Assembly (NCBI RefSeq): GCF_027942865.1
Contig: NC_134510.1
Location: 24,917,209-24,981,208, forward strand
DNA length: 64,000 nt
Source of the DNA: Odontesthes bonariensis
Lineage: Eukaryota > Chordata > Actinopteri > Atheriniformes > Atherinopsidae
Direction of reading: 5' to 3'
Position 1 is the first letter of the stretch. Every line of letters begins with the position of its first letter. This document shows positions 26,405 to 39,000 of the stretch, in pieces. The notes under the pieces are model-generated. The model saw nothing but the letters and a program-made list of their open reading frames with translations. It was not told the DNA's origin and ran no database searches. The translations under genes and the position numbers were made by a program.

Positions 26405-27490
26405 AAGAGTGCATTGTGAAAGTATTCACAACTTTTAAAGCTTTAACTATTTTTCTGTATTACAACTTGCAATTTGAATGGATGTGTTTCAAGATTTTTT
26501 TTAATTGGATTGACAAAATAGTCCAAATACCTAAAAAAGATATTCTAAACTTTAAAGTACTGCATGTGTAATAACCTCTTTTACTTTGAAGCCCCTGTTA
26601 GCTTCAGAAGTCACACAATTAGTTCAGTTAAGTTCACCTGTGTGTAGTCATGTGTCACATGTGTCACATGATCTCAGTGTGCGAGTACATACACCTGTTT
26701 GGAAAGGCCCCAGAGTCTGCGGGCCACGAAGCAAGCAGCACAGAGATGACTGAGGTAGCTTTACAAAGAAGTCAGGGACAAAGTTTTGGAACAAAAAAAC
26801 ATAGATTAGGGTGAGGTTACAAACAAAATATCCAAAGCTCCTCAGCAATATCCCTCAGAACATCATTAAATCCATTTTGTTGCAGCCACTGCTTCAAGAT
26901 TACATGTACAGCATGCATTGCAAATGACACTGAAGGCTTTCCATACATGTGGAGGACGGTAATCTGGTCAGACAATGGCCACAAAACCCCACAAATACCT
27001 AGAAATGGTATTTCCTTTGACTTTGGGGGCTGCACTTTGGGCTGTACGAGTGAGCATAGCTCAGTTTCTCATAGCAAAAACACATTTACTCATTGGAAAG
27101 TCTCTCGGGGAGGCTTTGACACTGACATCAACAACAACAACAACCAAAAATTAGACAAGACTGATTGATTTTACCAGTCTGCAGGATGGCTGCAGCTCAC
27201 TCTCAGTCCTGATATGTGGAGGTGGTGGCCTGGGTCCAACCAAAAACACAGAACTGGTCTAATCATCTCAGAATGTTGTGCGTATCAGAAATTGTGATCT
27301 AACACAGCCTGTAGCCCCCACAAACATTTTAAGGACATGTTAACAGGGTTAAGTACTTGATTTTTAGCCGAGGGGGACTTTGACAGCAGTAGGCAGTAGG
27401 CCCCCTTAAAAAATTTTTATTTGAATTTCAGGTTATGATCTCCCAAAATAGGAAGAACAGCAGATGGGGTGAATACTTGTGAGAGCAAAA
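26405..27490 (+). mobile_element. Tc1-like transposon relic, family 2 type (plus)
   Basis: The left end has 'gaaagtattcacaactttt' and 'attacaacttgcaatttgaa', and the right end 'ggggtgaatacttgtgaga', as in common teleost Tc1 elements whose flanks read 'agtattca' and 'tgaatactt'. The middle has 'aaggccccagagtctg' and 'aagtcagggacaaagtttt', corresponding to the start of the element's transposase region. The coding body is mostly lost. Confidence 0.7.
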
Positions 27491-28913
27491 TTATATGACG
27501 TCTTTCTCGACCCCAAGAGAGAGCTGCACAAAATCTGATAAACTGATAAACATAAGGTGTTGCAGCTTTGTCACTTCAGTGTGAGGACCACAAATTTTAA
27601 AATGTCTAAACAAACATAGAAACAAATACTTAAATAAATACAAAAGAGTTGTGTCTTCCCAGACCTCATTAGTACTTCTCATTTATGCTGGTACTACATT
27701 AGCTGGTACTAACATAACACAGCCGTATATCCGACCCAACGATTTAAAATCGAGCTGCATTGTGGGAAAATAGCTTTCTGCTGGACTGATTTTGTCAGGC
27801 GGTAACCACCCACAGTATGTTCCCTTTTTTTCCAGGGAAAAACGGTCCATTCAGGGAAAGCAGTGCTGAACTGGTGGATTTAGTTAGTGGATGCCTTTAA
27901 CAGAGCAAAAGTGACTGTTAAGTTGTTGTTTGTTTGTTCTGGCAGATTTGTGTGTTTGCAAAAATTCCAAAAAGCATAAAACTTTCTTATTTGTGACTAC
28001 CATCATCAACATGTTAAGCATCTCAGCATCTGAGTAGATGGAGAGCATTCTGAGGCTAATTGATTGCATGTGTTGGATGGTTTGAGGCTCTAATAACCTT
28101 GTGCCTCTTGTTATCCAGTATATCCTGTAAGCTACTCAAACTCGTAACAGCCGAGTTTTAGGCTATGGGCTCCAGAGTAAAAATAGTTTCAAACAAATTC
28201 TCTGTTCTGTAAAACAAGAAAAATAGTTTCAGCTGAACAAGATGCAAAGGTGCTATGAGAAGTCCTGTTATGTCTTTTTTTTTTGTTTGTCCTTAGTGTT
28301 ACAGAAAGTTTAACTTTACAAATCTAAAGTCTATAGCAGATCATAATGCTCTTCGGCTGCCTGAAACGCCTTGTTTCCAGGCTTTTGTGCCATGAAGCCT
28401 GTTTGCATAATTCCTTCCTAGTGGTTTGTTTGGCCACCTCAACAAAGAATGTGCAGCTGCCTTGTATTGTGCCACTTTTGGGTGGGGGACCTCAAAAAGA
28501 CCGGCTAAAATTAAACAGAGGCAAAAATTTAAATTAAATAACCCCTGAAACACAATTATCACATGTTGTTCCTGTGTTTCTGGATGTTAACACGAATCCT
28601 TGTTTCCTGGCCACATTCATGATGTGGAAACTTGTTTTTTTTGAGGAGGTGGAGGAATATCTCTGATTTGGTGAGTTTGTTTATGGACAACACAGGCTCA
28701 AATTCGAATATGCAAGAAAGAGCCTAAGAAGTGCTGTAAAGTTTATTTTGGATGATCACACAAAATGCTATGTATGATGATTTTAACCTGTGGAAACCCT
28801 TCTTTGTGGTCAGGGTTAAGAAACCACATTTGTTGCAGAGATCTGATCACATCTGGAACATTGTTCTAAGAGGAATCTAAGGCCAAATAAACACACTTTG
28901 TATGAAAATTGCA
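27491..28913. other. Intergenic sequence downstream of the RNase A-like gene
   Basis: No gene or RNA recognised. The open frames are short and lack splice context. Confidence 0.4.
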
Positions 28914-28919
28914 TTTATT
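28914..28919 (-). terminator. Candidate poly(A) signal of the RNase A-like gene
   Basis: AATAAA on the minus strand, about 410 nt past the stop codon. Confidence 0.4.
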
Positions 28920-29008
28920 CAAATTTAAAATTCACAACAAATAAAATACTCTGTATTCATCTGTTTGTGACCAAAATGCTCAAAGCAAACATAGTGGCTG
29001 AATATACA

Positions 29009-29062
29009 GTATATATATATATATATATATGTATAAATAAAAAAATATATATATACATATAT
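29009..29062. repeat. (TA)n microsatellite
   Basis: Two TA runs separated by GTATAAATAAAAAA. They would lie in the 3'UTR of the RNase A-like gene if the AATAAA at 28,914 is used. Confidence 0.9.
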
Positions 29063-29328
29063 AAACTTTTAGATATAAAATTAAGAACTTTAGATTTTAT
29101 AATCCACATAAAATATATATTTTTATCTAAAATCCATTCAAAATTGTAAATCCCTTTAAAAAAGCATCATGCTGATATGCTGTGGATGTGATTTAGATGT
29201 AACACTGTTTTAAAGTAAAAAAAAATTAAAAGGAAATATCAGGACTGAAAATGGGACATTCAGAGAGTTAAAAATGTCCTCATATAAAAGCTTCAGTCTA
29301 ATATCGTCTAAAATAATTATTTAGGAGG

Positions 29329-29910
29329 TCAAAAGCCATAAACACTAAGTGGAAGAACAAACAACAACCAGAGCCATGACATTTTGAAAGTGGGAGCATG
29401 ACCTCTAGCCCCTGGGTCCTGGCAGCCTTTGGCGTTGTTATTAGGCTTTAGATCTTTAGAGTTTCCCTCAAAGTGGACTGGCACACACTGATTCTCCAAC
29501 ACTTCACAGGCAAGGATCAGATGTTTTGTTTCCTTTTTGATGCTTCTGATCCCACAGGTTCCCTTCTCACTTCTCACCGTGACAAAAGTAAATGGCTGTT
29601 GGCTGATGCACATGTTCTCCTCTAACACTTTCCCCCCTCCGTTTGAGCACACAGCCCTCACCCTCTCCAAGTCATCTGGACTGAGGAAGGACTGCGTGGG
29701 TCTGTCACAGCCTCCGAGACCCCTAATGTACTTCTCCCACTCATTCTGGTTGAGAGAGGTAGGAGTTCCAGAGGGGACGTGGCGTCTGAGGAATGTTTTG
29801 TAGCCATTGTTCCATTTGGAGGGCAGGCAGGGAGCATCGTTTTTAGCAGATGTTTGTTGACCCAGCAGGACACAAACGGCAAGAGAGAATAAAGCTCTGC
29901 AGACAGCCAT
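29329..29910 (-). CDS. RNase A-superfamily protein, catalytic lysine motif lost, GPI-type tail
   Basis: 193 aa from the ATG at 29,910, in a single coding exon, as is normal for RNase A-family genes. Residues 1-22 form a signal peptide (AVCRALFSLAVCVLLGQQTSA). The domain shows FLRRHV (H44, equivalent to His12), a block CDRPTQSF where family members have CKxxNTF, then DDLERVRAVC, LILAC and VPVHF (H146, equivalent to His119). The catalytic Lys41 position is Asp69 or Arg70, so ordinary RNase activity is doubtful. The cysteines partnering as 26-84 in RNase A are both absent, while C28, C101, C142 and C163 are extra; there are eight in the mature chain. After a polar spacer the protein ends in MSWLWLLFVLPLSVYGF, a short hydrophobic C-terminus like a GPI-attachment signal. 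I start at MAVC because an acceptor (ttgcag) lies 12 nt upstream and the earlier in-frame ATG falls in the intron. The function is unknown to me; binding or signalling roles are guesses. Confidence 0.85.
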   Translation of the reverse strand: MAVCRALFSLAVCVLLGQQTSAKNDAPCLPSKWNNGYKTFLRRHVPSGTPTSLNQNEWEKYIRGLGGCDRPTQSFLSPDDLERVRAVCSNGGGKVLEENMCISQQPFTFVTVRSEKGTCGIRSIKKETKHLILACEVLENQCVPVHFEGNSKDLKPNNNAKGCQDPGARGHAPTFKMSWLWLLFVLPLSVYGF

Positions 29911-30132
29911 TACACAGCAGTCCTGCAATGCAATACAAAACTATGAAATAATAACGATCTGAACAAACAAGACGCTTTACAGCCTTTCAGTGATCTGCTC
30001 CCTTTTCTTCTTTTTACCATCTTTCCAAATACTTGACATGTTACGTAATACAGTGAGACCACAGCTGTGCGTATGTGCAGGTTCTAAACATGACAGCAGG
30101 ATGCAGACAACAGCTGAGAATACTTCCCTACC
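29911..30132 (-). other. 5'UTR part and intron 1 of the RNase A-like gene
   Basis: On the minus strand a donor (AACGAG|GTAGGG) ends a non-coding exon at 30,132. An acceptor (GCATTGCAG) starts exon 2 at 29,922, leaving 11-12 nt of 5'UTR before ATG. A non-coding first exon with the whole CDS in exon 2 is the standard RNase A gene plan. Confidence 0.6.
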
Positions 30133-30228
30133 TCGTTTTGGCAGCAGTAGATACTTCTCTGAGCCACAGAAATGACCTGAAAGCTTCAGCTGTTGGATCT
30201 TTCTCTTGTCCTTCAGTTGCAGTTCCAC
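30133..30228 (-). other. Probable non-coding exon 1 of the RNase A-like gene
   Basis: The sequence between the promoter element at 30,230 and the donor at 30,132 is the inferred leader exon. Its 5' end is not defined by the sequence. Confidence 0.4.
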
Positions 30229-30229
30229 A

Positions 30230-30239
30230 TTTCACTTCC
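30230..30239 (-). promoter_or_regulatory. Ets-IRF composite element (EICE-like) upstream of the RNase A-like gene
   Basis: On the gene strand the sequence is GGAAGTGAAA, an exact match to the GGAANNGAAA composite consensus for PU.1/Spi-B with IRF4 or IRF8. A TATA-like TTATTTATT lies about 30 nt upstream. This suggests haematopoietic or interferon-linked expression; it is inference from a motif. Confidence 0.4.
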
Positions 30240-30972
30240 TGTGTGTGTGAGTGGGAGTGGCCTGTGCAATAAATAACTCTGTCCACATGGTTGTGCTTAA
30301 GAGCCGTGGTCATGGTGCGAGGAGATCCACTTACTGCTATAAATATTCAGATCGAGATCAGTTCAGAAAGCTATATTTGTGTGCTCGCTGTACGTGTTTA
30401 TATGTGCTGCTTTCAAATGGCATGTTTTTATGTAAAATATGCCTTTTGATTTTTTTCAGACTGGTGTTAATAAAGAGAGAAGAATTGTAAGTGACAGGAA
30501 ACTAGCTGAATCATACAGCACAAGCACAGTCGTTTATAGTTTATTCAGTCTTGCATGAGTAAATGTGTTATAACATACAGTACCTCCTATTTATGACCAA
30601 ATCCTGATACTTAGATCATATTACTACTTGTGACAAAGAAAAAAGGGACTACTGGGTTAAAACATATTAAATTTAGTGAGTGAGATAATAAAACAGTTAC
30701 TGCAGAAAAGCTCCTCATTGTCTGACCTCATTTATTTCTCTGATTGAGTCCAACTCAAAAAAGGTTAATAAAAGATGTGACGATAAAAACCCTCGCTCAG
30801 TAAATGTAATGTAATTTTTCACCTTTTGGCCTTAATTTTTAAGTTTTATTCTCTCAGACTGCAACGCCTGTCATGTCCAAAGTCAGTGTTCTCCAAACCA
30901 GCAGACAAGTTTTTCACAATTGCTTTTAATTCAGACAAACCGGTCGGGACTTTAGGACAAATCAAAGGCTTC

Positions 30973-31375
30973 ATTAGTCAAAGTCAAAGTCAAATTTATT
31001 TGTATTCATGTACAAAACCATTCAAAGTGCTTACATAAAATAAAAGCATTGCAGCAGGGAGTGGAAGAGGGATTAAAAAATACATAAAAGAATATAAAGA
31101 GAAACATATAAAATAATTAAAAGGAATTAAAAACAAGCAACAGTAAAAGATACAGTGCACCTGTCGTGGCACCGTTATCGCGGATTATGTACAAATTCAC
31201 ACCTGTTGTGGAACAAGCAACAGTCTAGATAAATTCAAAGATATCGAGCAGATTTCATGCATAGACACATGAGAAAATAAATGTTTTTAACCTGGATTTA
31301 AAAATGTCTCCATTTGGTGAAAGTTTAATCTCCACTGGCAGTTTGTTCCACTTGTTTGTGTCATTACATGATTAC
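30973..31375 (+). repeat. LINE/SINE-tail type repeat fragment
   Basis: Contains 'caaagtcaaatttatttgta', 'caaagtgcttacataaaataa', a stretch of A-rich repeats and then 'tggatttaaaaatgtctcc' and 'ggcagtttgttccacttg', all typical of a degenerate RTE-like teleost retroelement tail. The exact family is not assigned. Confidence 0.55.
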
Positions 31376-32893
31376 ATGATTTTTATTTTCTGCTTTGCAC
31401 ATCATGCACACCCACAGAGAGAATCCTGCTGAAGGCAAATGTACGCTGACTGAATTTTGTAGTTTTGTAATTTTTTTAGTATTTTTTCTAAATGTCACAA
31501 CTTGAATTCTTTTACTCGCTTATTTCTTTTTCGATGTTAAGTGTTACACTTTTTTCCTTTTAACATTTCCCTTGAAATCTAACTTCAAGCACGACTATTG
31601 CACTTACTCACACTGCCAAAGTCTGTGGTCACATGCTGGAATATTTTTGAGAATGCAGCTGCCAAATCAGCAGAGGGCAAAATCTTTTCGGCAGTTTCTT
31701 CTGAACAAAGATAAAATGCACACTTCCCCCTTCTGCTGTTGTGCTTCTGGTTTCAGTATTGGTTATAATTAACAGAATCTGATTATTACTAAAAGCCAAC
31801 CACTAAACTCCACTAAAACTGCATAATAACTGCATAAGAAATATCACGTGTCCATCTTCTGGTTTTTATTCTTGCTGCAGCGAATGAGCGAACATCCTAG
31901 ATATGAGCTGGCTCACAAGAGAAGAGTCGACAGCAAAAGGTGTAAAAGGTGCACAAAGAGGTAGAGGAGATACTGCAACATAGAGGAGGTGATGAAGGAG
32001 TCATGAAGGGACAATTACAGTATGAATGATACAATGACGTGCACACAGAAAGACACATATGTGGGAAACTTGCAAGATGCGGTGGTGCATTTTTGTCACG
32101 ACGATGCTAAAGAGGAAGAAATCCAAACACAAGTTTGACATTCAAGTGTTTTAATGATGCTTATGTTGACAGTTCAGCAGACAAAAAAAGGGAAAAAAAA
32201 TCCCAAACCAGATAAAGACGATGTGTAGCACCCAAAATCCTCTTTTCAACAGAATAAAGGAATGTACATAAATATAACTCATCCATTTACAATATAATCT
32301 GTTGATTACATATTCAATTCGGGTCCAAAATGTTCGGACAGCATCTGTATATACAAATTAAACATGTGTCAGCTCTCATTTGCTTTCAAACCAAATTGTC
32401 TGTTTTCTTTTAAATCTGCTTACATGTAACATTTCATGCAGTGCTGTGTGCTTGTGCTTCAAGAAATACTGTGAAGATAAAGATCCAAATAAAAGCAACA
32501 AAAACAATAAAACAAAAATATTCCATCGAGTATTTACAGAAATCCTTCATGAATCTGAGGCTTGCAGGAGGCATGCCTTACCTGAACATAATGCAACGGA
32601 ATGACAGATCTACAGCAAGTGGTTCACGTGCAAAGAAGACGACATGTTGTTTACTATGACAGCCAGTGCTACTGAATATGGGTGGAAAAGAACTGTGACA
32701 CTGATGACAGCAGGAGGCTTCCTCTGTGTACAGTTTTCGTCCAGCTGTTAATTTTTCCGAGATATTTTTTCTCTTTTTTTTGCCTTTTGTAATGGATAGA
32801 GCGAAAACACGTTTGCTTTCTGTTCCCTAAAGAGATAGAAATCAGTAAAAAATATCAAGTGAGTGTCTGGCCTTCGGTGAGCCATGCTGCCAG
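31376..32893. other. Region between the RNase A-like gene and the ca14 stop, part ca14 3'UTR
   Basis: No independent gene seen. On the minus strand an ATTAAA occurs at about 32,150-32,155 and an AATAAA at 31,864-31,869; either could end the ca14 mRNA. The choice cannot be made from sequence. Confidence 0.4.
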
Positions 32894-33005
32894 CTACGGC
32901 TCCGTCTGAAGGGACGGTGAAAGCTCTTCTTTCCTTTCATCTTCAGAGGTCAAGTTCAGAGGCAGGTCTTGCTTCTTCTCTTTTGCTTTCTCTGGCTCCT
33001 TTGCC
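32894..33005 (-). CDS. ca14: ca14 exon 11: cytosolic tail and stop
   Basis: 112 nt. It completes R326, then encodes a Lys/Glu-rich tail ([20 protein letters not shown]) ending LQTEP-TAG. The acceptor is ttgtttcag. Confidence 0.88.
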
Positions 33006-36000
33006 CTGAAACAATGAAGGGAAGGGTTATCCTTATCCCACGTTTGTTGCAAACCTGGACAGAGAGCGGTTCTTTGAGTTAGTGCAGTTCTTATGTTATC
33101 CAGAAGATGTCCCCCTTTGTTTAAAAAAATCACAATCACAGCACTGCTCGGCCTTATTCTAAGGCTCAAAATTGAAAAAGTAACAACAAAATAAGGAGAT
33201 TTAGAATAAGTGTGTATCAGTAAGGCACAACGTTAACAAGTTAGTGATATCAGAATGTAGGATCGATTAGTACGGTAAGTAGAGTTAATTTAAAAGTGTA
33301 CTGTAGAGGGAGGAGTGTTGGAGATGCCTACAGGAAAGCTACATCTTTATCAGTTTCAAAGGTGAAGCATCTTCTCTTTCAGTAACCTTATTTTCAAATG
33401 TTGTTTTGGATTCTGACATTTTACAAGTATTTAAACATGTTGGCAGCTGATTCAGATGAAGGAACATGTGGTCTGCTTAGTTTTAAAAGTACACATTGTA
33501 AATGTAGTTTTTTGGCTTTTTTGTAAACGTAAGTAATCTACGAAGTTACAAAGCTCACAAGTATTGGGAGGAATTCTTCGTGGAAACTTTGTGAAAGAGC
33601 TCGTTCGTAGTCCAGCCTTTACTTCCCCTCTTATTCTTGTCTTCATGTAGTACGGCCGTAATGCCTCTTTAGTGGCTGGTTCGGCACACGTCAAACAGAG
33701 AAGGAGTTGCGACCTCGCACGCTGATGTTTTTGACCAATCAGAAAAAGGGGGGCCTCAAAGGTGGGAGATGTTGAAAAATTGAGTGTCACAGCAAGTTAT
33801 CTCAAGTTAGAAGGCTCAAAGCATTGATCTGCATCAGAGACTGCTGAAACAATTCCAACTAGGTTAAAATTGTTCAATGCATCAAAACTTTTAAGACTAG
33901 CGCTGAACTATCGTCTTCAACATTACACAACAAACAGCTGACAAAACTAACGACTAAATTTTGACATAAAAGGATCATTCTTCTTAGTATGATTAAAAAA
34001 TCCAGTAACTTCACTCCGGAAATTTGCTGAGGCTTCACTGAAGGTTTATGATTAAAATGTACTGAAGATTATACTGATCTTCTCAGTTTATGAAATATCT
34101 TTAAGTTGTATGAACAAGGTGTTAAAGTCTAATCGATGAGGTTAAGTCACGGTGATCTGGTCGTTAGAGTAAAGAGATTTGGTCAGGAGGTTAGAGGTCA
34201 TGATTGTGAACAGTAACCTTGGCATGGGAGCGGGCCGGTTGTTGTGCAGGATGTCCCAGCTAGAGGTAGAACTGCCACAAGATCAAAAGACAGAATCACA
34301 AGACAGAAACAGAAAGGAAATCACAGATTCAACACTTCAAAGAAGAAACTTTGTGCAAATATTTTAAAATCTCATTTCCACCAAGCCATCTTCTCTCATA
34401 AGACAGAATGACTGGAGACGGCATTTTGAAATAAATGCACACGACTGATTAATGTTAAGAAAGTTAGTGGTTCCCAAAGCATGATGTCGGAGCCCCATGA
34501 TGGATTAAGGATATGGATCCATGGGACACCAAGAAAAATGATCTTGATTTAACCAATATCAACAGAAGATCGGCAGTGTCAGAAGATAAGCTTACACATC
34601 CATATTCAAAATGAAAATCCTACTTTTCTCTTTAAGAGTCAAAAGTGTGAGGTGTGGGCCAATGGGCTGATTTGCACACACATACACTGGTCCGCCGCAA
34701 CATTAAAACCACAAAAAGAGGTGAAGGTGAGGTGAATAACACAGATAATATCTTTACTGGGACAATTAATGATCTTCAATGTAACAAGTTAGCAGTCCTT
34801 TTTTTTTAATTGAATTTACTTTGACAAGGCTGAAATCATCTGAGATAGATTAACTGAATCAAAATATCTCCAAAAGCCTCACGTCTTGTGGTATGCAGTC
34901 TTTTGGGCACAACAGAAGGTTAACAGGTGAACCAGCGTCAGGACCACCAAAGCTCCATGTGTGAGCAGCAAAGGCTGATCTGTGTGGTCCAGCCCCAAAG
35001 TAGAGAAACCGTAGCACAAATGGCTGAAAACCCCAAAGGTGGCTATGGTAGAAAGGTGTGTGAACAAGCAATGCACTGCTGTGTATTGGGCTGCATACCT
35101 GCAAACCGGTCGGTTGACGAAAGATCACATTTGACAGAGGCAACAAAAGGTGAAGTCCTGGGATTCATGTGGATGTTACTTTGACTTACCTAAACTTTGT
35201 TGCAGAAAACATACATTTCTTAATCTATTCCTTGACAGCAATGGCCTCTTTCAGCAGGATAATGCCACACAGCCAAAAAGAGTTCAAAGTGCTGACTTGG
35301 CCTCCAAATTCCTCAGATTTCAATCGGGGGGGGGGAGTCAGATCCGCCGATTCCCCTCAAAGCTAACAGGACAACTTCAGAGTTCATGTGCCAACGGTTT
35401 CAGAGCTGTTTTGTGGCTTGAGGGAAGACAAAAAATATTAAGTATGTGGTTTTAATGTTGTAGTTGGCTGTTGTGTGAGAGAATTAATAAAAGCTTTAGG
35501 AGCTATTGATCAAAGCGAAAGATAAATTTACTTTTTTTCAACCACCACTTCCGTTGATTAGTGATATTTATGAAAGAAAGCAACAAAAAAAAGTACTGGG
35601 AAACAGGCATGTTATTGCAGAAGAGGTCAGAAGATCAGAATATCTCTAGCACCAATCTTTTGGCTTTTCATAGTGAAACATAACAAACCAACACTGGTTC
35701 CAGACTTGTTTGGTGTGGTCACATGGTGCAAAAGGCACGAGTGTTTTCCATCATGGGTCAGAACCCAGAAAACCTGATGCTGTGTGTTTCTGTTAACTGT
35801 AGTGTGTGCTAAATTTGTAGCCTGGGATTTTATTTAAGTGTCACCGAACTCTATAATTTCATGTTGGTTCAACATGGTCTGAAGGTGGCTATGAATTTTA
35901 TGCAGTGCATTTTGTATTCATCACGCAACTGATCCCAGATCTGCTCTTAAGGATATATGTCAAACACAAAAAGTTAAATATGAATAAATAAAAAAATGAA

Positions 36001-39000
36001 TCAGCAGTCAGTGCTACATGAGCATCCTTGTCAGTAATAAGATCAGGTAAACCACCTGTTTACCACAACTGTTTCAAGGTGGAGGAGTTTAAAAAATCTG
36101 CCAAGAGAAAGAAGATAAGAGTGAGTAGAAGTTGGCTTCATCCACAGTGACACCTCTCACAGTCAAACCAGACACAGATTGGCTGTATCTCCCTCTCTCT
36201 TTCGAACCAGGCCGCTGAAGAATGATTCCTTACCGTATTGTCTTCACGATGAAACGGATGATTACTGCCAGCCCCACACAGCCACACATCACTCCTATCA
36301 CTACAGCTGTGACTTCACCTGCAGGGCAAAAAGGGGAATAAGGACAGAAGCACAGAAAAACTTCCCAAAATACAAAAATGTGACGTGTTATCAGCTACAT
36401 TGGTGAGATATTTGCTTCGTCTTACCAGAGGAGAGCTCCCGCCCCGATTCTAAAACATGATAGAATACATTATCAGAAAAATCACAGCAGATTTTGCCTT
36501 TATGCTCACAAAACAACAACTGCTTGATTTATCTTAGTAGAATCTGTTGTTCAGCTGTTTGACAAAGTTGCTTCTACTTAGTGTTGCTGCCTTTGAAAAC
36601 AGTGCTGATATCACAGGCCTTCCAGTTCAGTCACTCACCACAATGAGCACTTCACACAAATTCTTTCTCTTTTGTCTTTGTCTACCACTCTGCCTCCCTC
36701 TCTGTCTCTTTTTCCTCTCCCCTTTTGTCAGTGAGAACCGTGTGATAACAATGGATTCAGTGTTTACTTTTTGCAAATCCTTTTCTCTCATCAGCTTGCA
36801 AACACCGCCTTCCTTGCTTTTCCACTCCTTTTCTTGTATTTCTTTCTGTGCTTTCATGTCACTCTTTCTTTGTGCATCACCGGTACTCTGAATATTCTTA
36901 CACTGCTCTTTGCATTTGGGCTTCCACTCTCTGCATGCACCGCAGTAACTGCTTACTTTGGTCTACATGGCCTACCACTACTGTGGCTTGTATTTACTGC
37001 AGCAGGGAGGCATTAAAAATCAGCAGTTCAGACCTGCTGATGAGATACAATTGAGTTCAAAACACATTGATTGTGATCTTTTATAACTCCACGTTTGTTA
37101 GATGTGAAATGATAACCCCTGAGAAAATGCAGATTATCAGTCTAATGTTTCTTAAAAAGCTGAAAATCTCCCCCTTGTTGTTCTCGAACCTGCAGAGAAG
37201 GAGGCGAAGATGACTCTGTGGTTGAGTGGTTGCGTTACACGATAGTTGTCTTGCAGCAGCATCTGGTCAGGTTCTTCAGCTTTACTGGAGTAAAGGATCG
37301 TCTCCAGCTTCAGCAACTGGAGTGGAGAGATGGAAAACCCATTGCAGTTACTTAATTTACACCCTTAAAAAAGACAAACAAGTTTTCCTCTTGGTGTTTG
37401 CGCACTGGTGCAATGTCAAATTTACAGAGGCCACTGGTTTACAGAGCAAACACGCATCACAAATAATGGGAATGTTCTCTTAGCTCTCAATATTTTGCTT
37501 TGTATCTGATTTGGTAGGCAAAGTTTCTTCTCCTATTGACTACCAAAATCAAATTTACAAAAACATTACTGAAAATGCAGGCCTAAATAAGTAGAAACTG
37601 CAAGAAAAGTGAATACAGCCATGGTGACCGATACATGAATTAGTCAAGTTGTGACCAGTGAAACAAACACCTGCTGTTTTCCTGTTGGACAGGTTGTGGT
37701 GATGACCATGGTTGTAAAGTAAATTAAAAACCACGGGACTTTCTCATTCAGAACTGTCTCTGCACTGGAAAAAAAATCAGTTAAACGCGATATATCATTA
37801 CGGTGTCTCTTTTTACCACAAGCCATAATGTTAGCTCGACCTTAACCATGTAGCTTGTAATGTTTTAAACAGCGACTGATCCTTGAAAAAACATTTCAAA
37901 GCAAAGCTACTAAAACATTAGGAGTTGGTACCACAGTCTAACTCTTTTGTTTGTGGACTGACATTTCTGCATGTAGCTCCAACACCCAACTCCTCCAACC
38001 TCCACATCAAATTTTTTGCAACACACTTTTTTGACTATTTCCCAAAAGGTCATGATAGTGTCTTCCTCTACATAACAAGTTTTATGTCTTGTAGCATGGA
38101 AAAAAATGAAAATCGTGTCTATAGAAATTAACTAATAAATCCAGTTTCTGTGACTAAGTCTTGCTATGAGGCTGGGTTGATGATACAGTGAGATAGACAG
38201 CTAAATATCTGTGGAAACATAGTTGCAGCAGTAAGCAGGAGGTACAGAATGAGACATAATACAACTAATAAAAGCGGCAGTGGAAGTCATCCGGAAATGA
38301 TGCCACTCACAAGGTACTTCCTACACAATCTACTGCTCCAGACTTAACACAATAGTGGCAATCAGAGTTTCTATGGCAACTAGGACAGTGTGAAGGACTG
38401 TCTATAACTACAATATACATAACACCAGTTTCTATATATAATTGATGCGCGAGAAAAAAAAATATTTTCATGGTTTACAAAACTGCAAGATTAAACTGTA
38501 ATAAAAAACATAAACTAAAGCCTGATGGACACTGGAAACTCTTTTTAACTGGTTACAACCAAGATAAATTCAGGCAATGCTCTCTGCTGATGATCCATTG
38601 AGTTTTAGAGAGAATTCATCTGTTTCATACTGTGAAAATGAGACTGAAATGTGTTTGAGTAGTGATATTGTATGTATGCATGTATTAAGTTAATTGCATG
38701 GGTATAACATCACATTTTGATTAACATTACATCTGTCTTGATGAACGTTGATGAACGAAAGTTGATGTTTGCTGGTTTTCTTTCTTTGTTTGTGCTTTCA
38801 ACCAGACCTGTGCCTTTGAGATTTGAACCCTTTCATGAAACAGCGTCCATATAGCACTCTGGTGGCAGGGGGGCGTTGTCAGGGAGCCGTTGTACCGATA
38901 GTAGCGCCCCAGATCGCTGGGAAGCAGGGACTGGACGTCAAAGGCTGGGATGAACGCTCTCTGATCTGATGCGAAATGAAAGAGGGAGAGAAAAGGGGCC

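Noticed and set aside
9480..30000. Search for a mir-9 hairpin, since human MIR9-1 is near CRABP2
   Set aside because: The mature mir-9 word was not seen on either strand when reading; an exact-string search would settle it.
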